From Hymenopellis radicata (Eukaryota; Basidiomycota; Agaricomycetes; Agaricales; Physalacriaceae), in assembly GCA_015501595.1 (NCBI GenBank), contig JADNRX010000688.1:1-26541 (forward strand): a stretch of DNA of 26,541 nt. Reading direction: 5' to 3'. Below the pieces are notes generated by a model that made no database searches, was not told the DNA's origin, and saw nothing but the letters and a program-made list of their open reading frames with translations. Of this stretch, positions 1 through 9,073 are shown in pieces; the first letter of the stretch is position 1, and each line of letters starts with the position of its first letter. The translations under genes and the position numbers were made by a program.

Positions 1-33
1 AAGATAGACAGAAAATTGAATGGCAGCGTAGCA

Positions 34-1595
34 TTAGGTCAGACGCCTAATTGCGTTCAAGACCTCCCTCGAACTGTACACTTCTGGTCCTTCATGACAA
101 AAGCGGCGCGAGGGCAGATCTTGCATTATTTGGTGCGCAATGTCGGATATCCCCGCGGCCTTACAGAGATTATGGATCTCGTCCTTTGTGAACCCGAACG
201 CAGCAGCCATGGAAGGATGGTAGGTCATGTCAATAGCCAAAAGCTCCCACATGCCTTGAGCCTGGCGGTAATGAGGTTGTCGGTCTAGTTGAACGGGTTC
301 GCCTCTGTCTGTCATCCCGGTACCCAAAATAATTCCATCGCTGATTCGTCCAACAAGAGGAGATATTAACATGACCTCGAGGGACATAAGAACGTCCCGG
401 TCATAACCAGAGTGCTTTGCAGGCGCGTCGTAATTGCAGACGCAAAGGTATATGCTCCAACGTCGAACCCCAGCAAGGCGCTAAAGAATCGGTGATCAAC
501 AGGTATATGTCTCGTGAAAGGGAGGACTTACAGCAACAGACCACAAATTAAGTTTTCCCGTCGCGTACAGATTTTCCGGGATCCCGTTCGCCATATCAAT
601 CCCCAGCTCTATGCAATACTTTTCGATGAAAGCAAGCAGAATACGATCAATGTAGTCGGCTAAGGAGTTTTTGAATGCAGCTGGCCCAGAGCTGGCAACG
701 ACGGCATCGAGATCGAATCCCAGAAAGAGACACTCGGAAACTTCCCTGTCGAAGCCTCCATCATCCGCTCGGATAGCGGTCGGGCGGAAGAACCCCTCAT
801 AACCTCTCCCCCCCTCGAAGTGCCAGTGATTGACGTCAACATACATTGAGAGCATGTCGACAAAGGCATGCTTGCCGAATCCGGAGGGTCTATCGAGGAG
901 AGCAATAGTATTCTTGTGATAAGGAAAGGGGCGTTTGTACATGGCGATAATGAACTGGGTTTTGTCGACCCAGAGGGTTCCTTCGTCGGCGAGAAGATTG
1001 TGGAGGTTGTCCTGCGTTCGCAGAATGTGCTAAGTAAATGGTCAGGACATGCGTCGAATGTGCCGGCGTTGCACTCACCGATGGGCCGGTCACCCCATTC
1101 TTCAAGATGCCAGGTTCAGTGAGAGAGAAATGGGCGGTTGCATCATTGGACCCCAGGGATCCCCGGCGGGATGTAGGGTCAGACGACGACGAGCTACTCG
1201 ATGGTGGAGAAGGGTCCAAGTATGATGAAATCCCATCAAGATCTTCTACATACGGTGCTTAAATAAGGTGCGCAATGTTGAAGCAAGAAAACATACCATA
1301 GTCATACCCAAAGAAGTCGTCCTCGATGGTCGACGCTTTGGGTTCAAGCTGTGGCTCCGGGATCGCGAGTTCATCACGCGTTAAGTCTCCGTACGCATCA
1401 AGATCTTCTAAATACACTGCTTAAAGAAGGTGCGCGATGTTAGAAGCAAGACAACATACCATAGTCATACCCAAAGAAGTCGTCCTCGATGGTCAACGCT
1501 TTGGGTTCAAGCTGTGGCTCCGGGATCGAGAGTTCATCACGCGTTAAGTCTTCGGACGACTTGGAATAGACCGAAATGGGATAGAGATCTGCCAT
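34..1595 (-). CDS. AAA-ATPase-like family protein, short form (copy A)
   Basis: Five exons on the minus strand: 1595-1460, 1407-1297, 1245-1079, 1029-532 and 480-34. All introns are 49-52 nt with GT..AG ends and agreeing phases, giving 452 residues. The start is the first ATG before the conserved MADLYPISVYSK segment. Residues 1-138 form a low-complexity N-terminus (acidic, then Ser-rich). The core starts near residue 139: WVDKTQF at 158-164, a P-loop-like RPSGFGKH at 185-192, and LCVCNYDAPA near 316-325 at the Walker B position. The family (AAA-ATPase_like, PF09820) normally has FGKT/S and an acidic residue where this protein has FGKH and C-N-Y-D, so ATP hydrolysis is doubtful. The protein stops soon after FGFTKDEI and YSSREVLNAI, where relatives continue into a PD-(D/E)XK nuclease region. 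It is transcribed divergently from the larger relative at 2139. Cellular role unknown; the family assignment is from recognition of motifs. Confidence 0.7.
1235..1558. repeat. Tandem 162-bp duplication that created an extra exon
   Basis: Two adjacent units (1235-1396 and 1397-1558) begin with ATCAAGATCTTCTA. Each contains one exon and its short intron. The exon made this way (1297-1407) is 111 nt with phase 1 at both borders, so it adds 37 residues without breaking the frame. Copy B has only one unit, so the duplication arose after the two genes separated or was lost in copy B. Confidence 0.85.
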
Positions 1596-1779
1596 TATGG
1601 AGGAGGCGAGTGGCGAATGTGATGGTTGGAGGAAAGGAAAGTCGTGATGCCAGTGACTGTGACTCCTGAACAATAGTCGGTCATGTGACAGTGGGTCTTT
1701 TGCTCAATGACACCACGTGTCCGCTTTGTTCGATGGCAGACTACTGACTCGTGAACAATGGCAATCTCTCTCTTTCACC
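1596..1779. promoter_or_regulatory. Divergent intergenic region between copy A and the nuclease-like gene
   Basis: About 180 bp lie between the copy A start codon (1595, minus) and the first in-frame ATG of the duplicated N-terminal block of the plus-strand gene (1780). It contains the palindrome CACGTG at 1714-1719, a typical bHLH or bZIP site. No TATA box was recognised. A shared promoter is inferred from arrangement only. Confidence 0.35.
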
Positions 1780-2463
1780 ATGTCCACCCCCACTTCTTCG
1801 GACGTCGTCATCTACCTTCATCCTCACCCGGACTATGTTACCGGAGTCCAAAAAACTCGTAGTCTCGAGTTCTGGACAGCCAGCGACCTTCTCGCATTTG
1901 GCTACACAAGTTAACACAGTGCTCTCAGCGATGGAGAAACATTGCCTGGATTGGAATCTAGCCGACAGTCCTGTTTATATGGACGCTTAGAACGCCCCAA
2001 CGGCGAAATCGATCAGGTTTTCCTCTCAGAGGATATCGACACCTGCAGGAGTTTCTCACTCGACCGCTGAGAACACCCTCTATATCGTTTTGCAAGGAGC
2101 GAATGATATCACCGAATCCATTGTATCTCCCTTCTTCCATGTCTACCCCTTTGAAAGTCTGCCTATACCTTCATCATCTCCCAGATCACGCTGTCGGAAT
2201 CTACAAAGTAGCAGTCTCACCCTTCGAACTGCCAGTTGACCTTCTCGCACTTGGTCACCCTTGTTCGCAAAAAGTTCTTAACAGTCAAAAAACACCTCAG
2301 ATGGAATCTAGCGGACAGTCCTCATATTTATGGACACTCAGAACGCCCTAATGTCGAAGTTGGGAAGATCTCCCTCCTGAATGATCAAGACCTGCAGGAT
2401 TTTCTCAGTCGGCCGTTGGAAACACACCGTATATCGTTTTGTAAATGGGCACCGACTCCTTCG
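1780..2463 (+). repeat. Tandem duplication of an N-terminal coding block, partly decayed
   Basis: Two related blocks of about 350 bp start with ATGTCCACCCC (1780) and ATGTCTACCCC (2139), 359 bp apart. Shared landmarks include GACCTTCTCGCA, TGGAATCTAGC, GAACGCCC and ATATCGTTTTG. Both need a frame change after the DLLA segment to stay open, and block 1 has several stops in each frame. Block 2 is probably the 5' part of the gene at 2139 and block 1 a relic. The encoded segment (LYLH.., then ERPN.E) might be a small ubiquitin-like fold, but I cannot support that firmly. Confidence 0.6.
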
Positions 2464-5064
2464 GTGAGAGTGTTTTCCGGCTCCATAATTGCCTGCTAAA
2501 TTGAACGTTCACTAGTCACCGTTGGAAGCACCTTCTTCCTCAACTGCCCAAGCAACCGCATCTGGTACTGTGGCGGGTACTGCCTCCGACAATGCTCCGT
2601 TGAGTGTTTCTAAGCCTCTCGCCCGCAAACGGGGTTTGAGCAAGAGCGATGAAGATGTGGCGAATTATAAACGTGGTTCAGACTCCTTACGCATTCGACG
2701 GGAAGGGAGAAGTTGGAGAATTTTGAGTGTCGGACATCCGGATGATGCTGACTGGGGGAAGAAATCGGTCAGTATTTCTTTATTTTACTCAGTACCTGCT
2801 AACTGATATATGTTCGCGTCTAGATGAGACTCAAGGTGGAGTTTTTACCCGATAACTTCATGGTTGCCTCGCGCACTCTCGTCGTCGATCGTTCCTCGTT
2901 CATGCAAGCTATAGAGAATCCTGATTTACGCAAAGCATCTGAGGATCGAATGGTGATCACCCATTTCGACGTCGACTCCTTGGATCACCTGTCGGACTTG
3001 ACCTCAATATTTAACAATAAAACTGGAGCCAAACTACATGACGAGATCTTCGGAGAAATGTTAATCAGCAAAATACCAGATATACTGCACTCTCAGTATC
3101 TCATTCTCGAGATGGATTTAGCCTCACTGACATCGCATCTGACACAACCTTCTGACTTACTGCAGAGGTTGACAACCCTTGTTGTCGAAACCTTGGCCGG
3201 CTTCTGCATAAACTATGGATCTCGGTTGCCCTTCACTTGGGAATCGATATACAGGCCAGACCGCCCGCTTTATGACGTTATTAGAGATTTCATGGTCAGT
3301 ACTATATGCTTCGTTGAATTTGTGCGGTTATTCACGCCTATATTAGACTGTCTTCGATCGCTGTAATGCCCCAGACGAGATTCTGTTGATCCTCAAGCGC
3401 TACGATCATCCCATCAATGCCGCCTTCCTCAACTCCCGCTGCAACCAGACCGTTTTCAACGAGCATGCAGTCATTGAACTGCTATGCACTTACTTCTTTG
3501 ACCCCATTTCGAGGGCAAAAGACGCCGGCATCATCAAGCGGATCATCTGCTTCGGGCGGTCTAATGCGGCACGTTTGGCCTTGGCGAGCCGGTTCAGGTT
3601 GTACGATGTGACATCCCATCCAAGCATCTCTCGCTTGATGTATGCAACAGAAACTGAACTACGCGAAAGTATGAAGTTTCTATATGCCGATATTCCGCCG
3701 GAGCTTCTCGCCACACGAGCGAACGAGGCAGAGCTCTGGATCGCTGGACAATCCGATCGCACAGGACGCGAACCTACAGGGGCGCACTATGTTGAATGGG
3801 GCTTGATGTACAAGATCCTCAGCCGTGTTTTCCACCAGAGACAGGAGCCTGAACGGTCACTTATCGATACGGTGGATAATCTTCCCCATGACTGCTTTAC
3901 ATTCCTGGAGCTGCAACTTTTTGGCATCGCCATAGCTCAGACCCCTCACGAGTTTCTCCTAGAGAGGCTACCACCACTGATTGAGCCTGTTTTTGAGGAC
4001 CGAACTGAAGTATGGGATTGTCCATGCCCAAACGTACTGTTCCGGTACACCGATGTACTGGCGCTTCCCGCGTCCAACAATGTCGTGGTGACGCGATTAA
4101 ATCTTTCTCCGCTGGACAGCCAGGTTGCGATCTTCAAATTGTTTTACGAGGCTGGGCTATTAACACTGGCCATGAATGACTTGGACCAGACAACCTCGAA
4201 CGACGTTTACCTCCGTCTTCCTAATCTTCATGCCAAGAATTTGGTGCGTATACAATCTCTGAACTTTGAATCAACCAGTCCTCATTATCTGTCAGGTCAT
4301 GTCCATCGTAGAAACATATGCTCGCTACGACTATACCACGCAGGGTTACGCGGGTACCGAATGGCTGAAATCTAGCGTGCTGAATTTTATGCACGACCGC
4401 GATGTCCGGGTATTAAAAACGTTCAAAGAGGCGACGCTGCAAAACACCGTCGTCGCCATGCTCTCTATGGGCGGGGCAGCGGTCGGCCGCATTCCACGCG
4501 AAGCAGTCCTCGACGAGCTGCGACTTTACGACAAGAGGTACATTGATCGTTTCTGCGATCTTTTCTTGCCCACGCTCCGCGTCGTCATCGAGCTCAAGAA
4601 TATCAACATTCTTGACTTATTCAAAGGCATCTACGGTCGACTTCCCACGAACGATGACGAACTCGATCTATTTCTCAACAAGTATCTCTTCGAGGTGGAT
4701 ATCCCCTCGGACGCCGATTTTGATGACGAGTCGAAGGCAGTTGTTGCCCCGGCGGGATTTAAGAAATTCGGCGATAGCCTAACGTGGCAGACCTCTGGTA
4801 CGAGATCAAAAAAGAGGATGGAACCACTGTATTTCAGTCTGTCGACACTTGTTTTCGCCTTGGCATCGGCCAGCTCAGAGGTTACCAAGGTAACATCGCC
4901 GTAGGTCGCTTTCCCGTGTGGCGGCGAAGTAAAATCACTACGATAAAGGCCCCACACAAATGCTCAAAGCGACCCTTCTCATGCTCCTAGCCGGTCGTCT
5001 CGTTGTCACCAAGGACTTGAAAGACATACCGACCGATTACGAGTTTAGAGTCGAGCCGAAGTAA
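2139..5064 (+). CDS. Divergent AAA-ATPase-like protein with C-terminal PD-(D/E)XK nuclease-like region
   Basis: Clear exons are 2516-2767, 2824-3294, 3347-4243, 4296 to about 4780, then to 4889, and 4949-5064. Introns of 52-59 nt fit in phase. The N-terminus (from ATG 2139, or further upstream) is uncertain because the frame changes near 2212-2240. Near 4775-4805 the frame also changes, through a missed intron or a one-base indel. Alignment by eye to the short copies is good: LVVDRSSFM matches WVDKTQFI, ILEMDLASL matches LGFDLDAVV, LILKRYDHP matches LCVCNYDAP, and TSHPSISRLM matches TYHPSMAAAF. The P-loop position reads VITHFDVDSL, with no FGK. Downstream come LRLPN, then CDLFL..RVVIELKN (the D..ELK of a PD-(D/E)XK fold), then QLRGY. 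This is the full-length family layout (PF09820 plus PF08011-type nuclease), so a nuclease-like protein with a dead ATPase is inferred. N-terminus and exact protein remain unsure. Confidence 0.62.
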
Positions 5065-5153
5065 ACAGTTTGCGCGCTGCACACATGAATTGTATATCAT
5101 TTGTTTTTATGTTTTGACTCCTACAATTTCAATGTATTCAATGGACACGAATG

Positions 5154-6594
5154 TAAGATAGACAGAAGATTGAATGGCAGCGTAGCATTACGTCAGACGC
5201 CTGATTGCGTTCAAGACCTCCTCGAACTGTACACTTCTGGTCCATCGCGACAGAAGCGGCGTGGCCGTAGGTCGTGCGCTATCTTCTCTGTAACGCCTGG
5301 TGTACCCGCAGCCGTACAGAGATGTTTGATCTCGTCCTTGGTGAATCCAAACGCAGCAGCCATGGAAGGATGATACGTCATATCGATGGCCAAACGCTCC
5401 CATATGCCTTGAGCCTGGCGGTAATGAGGCTCTCGGTCCAGTCGAACGGGCTGGCATTCATCTGCCATGCCAGTGCCCAGAATCATTCCATCGCTGATTC
5501 GTCCCAGAAGCCGAGATATTAACATGAAGTTGAGGATTCTAAGAACCTCTGGGTCACAACCAGAGTGCTTTGCAGGCGCGTCGTAATTGCAGATGCAAAG
5601 GTATATGCTCCATCCCCGAGCCCCAATGAGGTGCTGTATGGCAATGGTATTTAGTAGGTATATATGTCCAATGAAGGAAGACATACAACAACAGACAACA
5701 AGTCTAGTTTCCTTTTCGCATACAGATTTTCCGGGATCCCATTCGCCATATCAATCCCCAGCTCTATGCAATACTTCGTAATGAAGGCAAGCAGGATACG
5801 GTCAATGTAGTCGGCTAAGGAAGATTTGAATATAGCTGGCCCAGAACTGGCAACGACGGCATCGAGATCGAATCCCAGAAGGAGACAGTCGTGAACTTCA
5901 TTGTCAAAACCTCCATCATCTGCTCGTATAGCAGTTGGACGAAAAAACCCATCATACCCTCTTCCTCCCTCGAAGTGCCAGTGATTGACGTCAACATACA
6001 TTGAGAGCATGTCGACAAAGGCATGCTTGCCAAATCCGGAGGGTCGGTTGAGGAGAGGAATGGTGCGTTGGTGATAAGGGCAAGGGCGCTTGTACATAGC
6101 GATAATGAACTGGGATTTGTCGACCCATAGGCTTCCTTCGTCGGCGAGAAGATTGTGGAGGTTGTCCTGCGTCCGCAGAATGTGCTAAGTAAATGGTCAG
6201 GACATGCGTCGAATGTGCCGGCGTTGCACTCACCGATGAACTGGTCTCCCCATTCTTCAGGATGCCAGGTTCAGTCACAGAGAAATGGGCGGTTGCATCA
6301 TTGGGCCGGCGGGATTCAGGGTCAGACGACGACGAGCTACTCGACCTCGTCGACGCCGGTGAGAAAGGGTCCAAGAGATCTTCTAAATACGGTGCTTAAA
6401 GAAGGTGCGCGATGTTAGAAGCAAGACAACACACCATAGTCATACCCAAAGAAGTCGTCCTCGATGGTCGACGCTTTGGGTTCAAGCTGTGCCTCCGGGA
6501 TTGAGATTTCATCACGCGTTAAGTCTTCGTACGACTTGGAATAGACCGAAATGGGATAGAGATCTGCCATTGTGGAGGAGGCGGGTGGCGAATG
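5154..6594. repeat. Direct segmental duplication, unit 2
   Basis: Second unit of the direct duplication, carrying copy B. It shares the 3' flank with unit 1 (TAAGATAGACAGA at 5154) and diverges right after the GTGGAGGAGGCG motif upstream of the start codon. The copies therefore have different promoters beyond about 25 bp. Confidence 0.8.
5211..6570 (-). CDS. AAA-ATPase-like family protein, short form (copy B)
   Basis: Four exons on the minus strand: 6570-6435, 6382-6234, 6184-5687 and 5633-5211. Introns are 49-53 nt, giving 401 residues. It is a paralogue of the gene at 34-1595 with the same start and intron positions, but it lacks the extra duplicated exon. The first intron donor is GTGTGT in place of GTATGT. 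The P-loop-like RPSGFGKH lies at about 142-149 and LCICNYDAPA at about 273-282, so the same two nucleotide-binding substitutions are kept. Near the end, the run GGG of copy A (TTCGAGGGAGG) is GG here, which shifts the frame and replaces the last residues of copy A with SRRS followed by stop. The original tail, including VLNAIRRLT, is still readable in another frame. Whether the shift is real or a base error is open. It appears to have arisen with copy A by segmental duplication. Confidence 0.68.
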
Positions 6595-7083
6595 TGGAAG
6601 CAATGAGAAATTCAAGATGCGTTGTCGTGAATACAGTCCAAGTTGATAGATTTCCCCGGAGTGGTTCGTGCTGCAGATATGTTCGGAGAACTGGTGGTAA
6701 TGGTGGTGATGGTAGCAGACAACAAAGACGATCGACAGTGTGCCGCCCCTAAATACCCTGTCACGTGGACGCTCAATGGGTGGCGCAAGTAGACCAAAGG
6801 TATTAGAAGTGAGTATTTCTACGTTTCCTAGGCCCGTCTCCATCTCTGTCGCTATCCCACCAGCTGACTGCTCTTGGATGTGGTGCCTTGTTTATCACTA
6901 AGATGATGTTGCACCAAAGAAATGATGCATAGGTAGAGGGGGCCTGGAGCGGTGCGACGCGTCCTAAATTTGAAGGCGCCAAGTGGGATACGGCAGGTAC
7001 TGACAAGCAAATGACTGGCCATCCTGTTGGTGCTCAGTATATCCAGAGCACCAATATGCACACCTGCCAGTGTACTTACGCTA
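6571..7083. other. Intergenic region upstream of copy B and downstream of the left F-box gene
   Basis: No convincing gene is seen. The first 200 bp should hold the copy B promoter: CACGTG at 6762-6767 and an AT-rich TATTTA on the minus strand near 6749-6756. The rest is unique-looking sequence with one perfect hairpin at 7027-7054. Confidence 0.4.
7027..7054. repeat. Perfect 9-bp inverted repeat with a 10-nt loop
   Basis: TTGGTGCTC at 7027-7035 is mirrored by GAGCACCAA at 7046-7054. It lies about 30 bp past the stop codon of the minus-strand F-box gene, so it would sit in that transcript's 3' region. Function unknown; chance is possible. Confidence 0.5.
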
Positions 7084-8410
7084 TCACGAGTCTAGAAGAG
7101 GTTCGTATTTCAATTTACCGTTTTTCTTCATCTCCGGAAACGCATCAATCATGTTTTCTGGACGCCATGTCTTCAAGATGACCCTTTGCAGTTCAGGCCA
7201 CGAGGCCAGAGCTTTATCGAAAACATTCCACTGCAGTACCTGTGGTTGCCAATCAACGTCCGCAGCACCAAATTGTATGAACGACAGCGTAAGTTGCTGA
7301 ATTTTAATTGACGCCGAAGGGATAGAGAAAGACTGTATGAGCCAGTCGATCCACCATGCCCACGACTCGTCGTACCAGTGTGTCGTCAACTCAAGGTAGA
7401 CGAGATTCGAAAGGTCGAAGAGGCGCCAGAGCGGCTCTGTCGTGGAATGAGTTTGAGAACTCACAAGATGAGTTACAGCATACCGATGGGGTAAATACAA
7501 AGCGAAAGATGTTGTAGTAATTTCCCGTCCAGGCGACGCAGCACGCCTGCCATCCACCGAGAGTCCTCATCCGGCCCCTGGCTAGTAACACACGCCTGAC
7601 CAAAGTGAAGGCACCGGAGGGAGCCATAATTAATCATTTGCTGAGAGGGAAAGAGGGTTTCGAGATGTCGAAGGAAATCCTTGTCGTTGCAAACCAACTC
7701 TACCAATGAATCGAGTTTCGGTGGGACAAGGGTAGCGACGTCAGGACCTTCCAGACCGTATATCCAACCGACGACCAGCCGCGTGATCTGGGACATTCGC
7801 GAAGGAGCGCGAGGAGATCTGCAAGAACGCCATCCGAAAAGCGGAAAGTGGTTACAGACGGCAGGTGGAGAACGGATAACAGTGCCGAATGCACATCCCT
7901 AGAAAGTAGTGGCATGAATAAATAGGGTGCTAGGTGACCTGCATCGACTTCCAGTTGCTCAACAGCCCGGAGACTATTGATAACGTCGAGGACATAGCGC
8001 AGTCTTCGTTCATTTTTCCAGTAGCGAATGCGACGGGTGAATGAGAGCGAAAGCGGCCGTTTATCAGCACGAGAACCAGGTATGAACTTGATTTTTAAAT
8101 CCTTCACGTACGAAAGCAAATGTGTGTGTTTCCTGAGACCCTTATAGAATGGAAAACGGAATGGGTCGACGAAGAAGGACGTGTCAAGTCCAAAGGGACG
8201 TGTGAGCGACTTGTTGTGAAGAACGAATCGGATTTCCAGAGCCCGAAAGAGAACCTTCTGTGCTCTTGCTGTCCAGAGTGTACAGACTAGAGCACAAGAG
8301 CGCAAGGTGTCACGGCTCTGACGGAGCGGAGCGGCGCTGGGTGCAATAAGTCCATCATCTGCGACCTTGTCGATAATGTCGTCGCATATTTCTTGCGGTA
8401 AATGGATCAT
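7084..8410 (-). CDS. F-box-like/LRR-like protein, left-arm copy, one frame break
   Basis: Exon 1 runs 8410-7484 and exon 2 runs 7436-7084, with a 47-nt intron (GTATGC..ACAG). The start ATG gives MIHLPQEICDDIIDKV, an F-box-like beginning, followed by DTLRSCALVCTLW and LFRALEI. This is the usual basidiomycete F-box pattern, in which the domain recruits Skp1 of an SCF ubiquitin ligase. The rest has LRR-like hydrophobic spacing and no catalytic motif. Beside 7790-7792 the copy has GGG where its partner at 15996 has a four-base run (CCCC on the coding strand). The frame is lost after RECP and regained in another frame (ITRLVVGWIYG). With that base counted the protein would be about 426 residues. 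It is either a recent pseudogene or an assembly error. It lies at the outer end of the left inverted-repeat arm. Confidence 0.68.
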
Positions 8411-8743
8411 GGGCTAAGGGTGAAGTTATAGTGTACATGCTGTAAGCTGGGAGGAGACCCACAGATACAGACGGCTACGGTGCTTTGAATCGCCCAATTA
8501 TGGGAGTCTTTGGGGGAAAGTCGCACTGGTGCTTGGCTCTCACTTGAAGTGCCTTTCGACGGCGAGTGCAAGGAGGAGGAAGATGAGAGTAACTTCAACA
8601 GTAAGCAACACAGCACGACCTTCGGCAAACGCATCCCGATCGCGCCGATTACCTAAGGAATTGATCTTGTCTCTTCCCTCATCGCATCTGTGAGAGGCTC
8701 ATCACGGTCTGAGAGACGCGGCACGCCTCACCAGGACTTGCTC
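8411..8743. other. Upstream region of the left F-box gene, conserved in both arms
   Basis: No gene is seen. The stretch closely matches the right arm upstream of 15996, with small indels. One is about 20 extra bases here between two CTCATC repeats near 8679-8704. It presumably holds the F-box gene promoter. Confidence 0.45.
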
Positions 8744-8745
8744 TA

Positions 8746-9071
8746 TGGTGCAAACAGTCAAGCCACCGCTACTTTTGTACATTGGTTATTGCCGGCCCGG
8801 GTGCCATCCAGACTCTTAGCTGTCTAACCAAAATGTTCCTTTTGATGAATTTTGAAAGGAACAAAACTGTTAGACGGATAATCAATTGAGGGACTTATTT
8901 CTCGGCCCGAGCCTGATTTTGGCGCATGTCACGCTTCTTGCCTAAGTCACACTAAGTCACCATGTGTGACAAGAATTTTGACCTGTTGCCAATCGCCTTA
9001 TTGCGACAAAAAAATTTTGACTCGAAATTGGCGCCTGTACAAAAGTAGCGGTGGCTTGACCGTTTGCACCA
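8746..9071. mobile_element. 326-bp MITE with TA target duplication (Tc1/mariner-type)
   Basis: The terminal inverted repeats are 36 bp (8746-8781 and 9036-9071), begin TGGTGCAAAC and differ at one position. Direct TA dinucleotides flank the element (8744-8745 and 9072-9073). The matching place in the other arm (about 15705) reads GGCTCTAGAGCAAG, an intact empty site with one TA, so the borders are set by direct comparison. No transposase is encoded, and 326 bp is typical of a non-autonomous MITE. TA duplication points to the Tc1/mariner superfamily, and the mobilising transposase would be elsewhere. Insertion happened after the arms duplicated, or the right arm lost it by precise excision. 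Confidence 0.88.
8822..8875. repeat. Nested hairpin inside the MITE
   Basis: Two inverted pairs are nested. GTCTAAC (8822-8828) pairs with GTTAGAC (8869-8875). Inside them, GTTCCTTT (8835-8842) pairs with AAAGGAAC (8855-8862). A further pair GTCACAC/GTGTGAC lies near 8946-8970. Such internal palindromes would fold in single strands or RNA. Confidence 0.65.
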
Positions 9072-9073
9072 TA

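Larger units (their letters stand above)
1..1618. repeat. Direct segmental duplication, unit 1
   Basis: This stretch, containing the copy A gene, aligns over its length with 5154-6594 in the same orientation. Similarity starts at the window edge (AGATAGACAGA.. beside the gene end) and fades about 25 bp upstream of the start codon, in GGAGGAGGCG. The unit may continue to the left of the window. The main differences are the 162-bp exon duplication here and scattered substitutions. Confidence 0.8.

Noticed and set aside
1780..2463. Crinkler-type ubiquitin-like header on the nuclease-like gene
   Set aside because: The domain order would fit, but the typical header motifs are not seen and the frame is broken, so it is kept only as a remote possibility.
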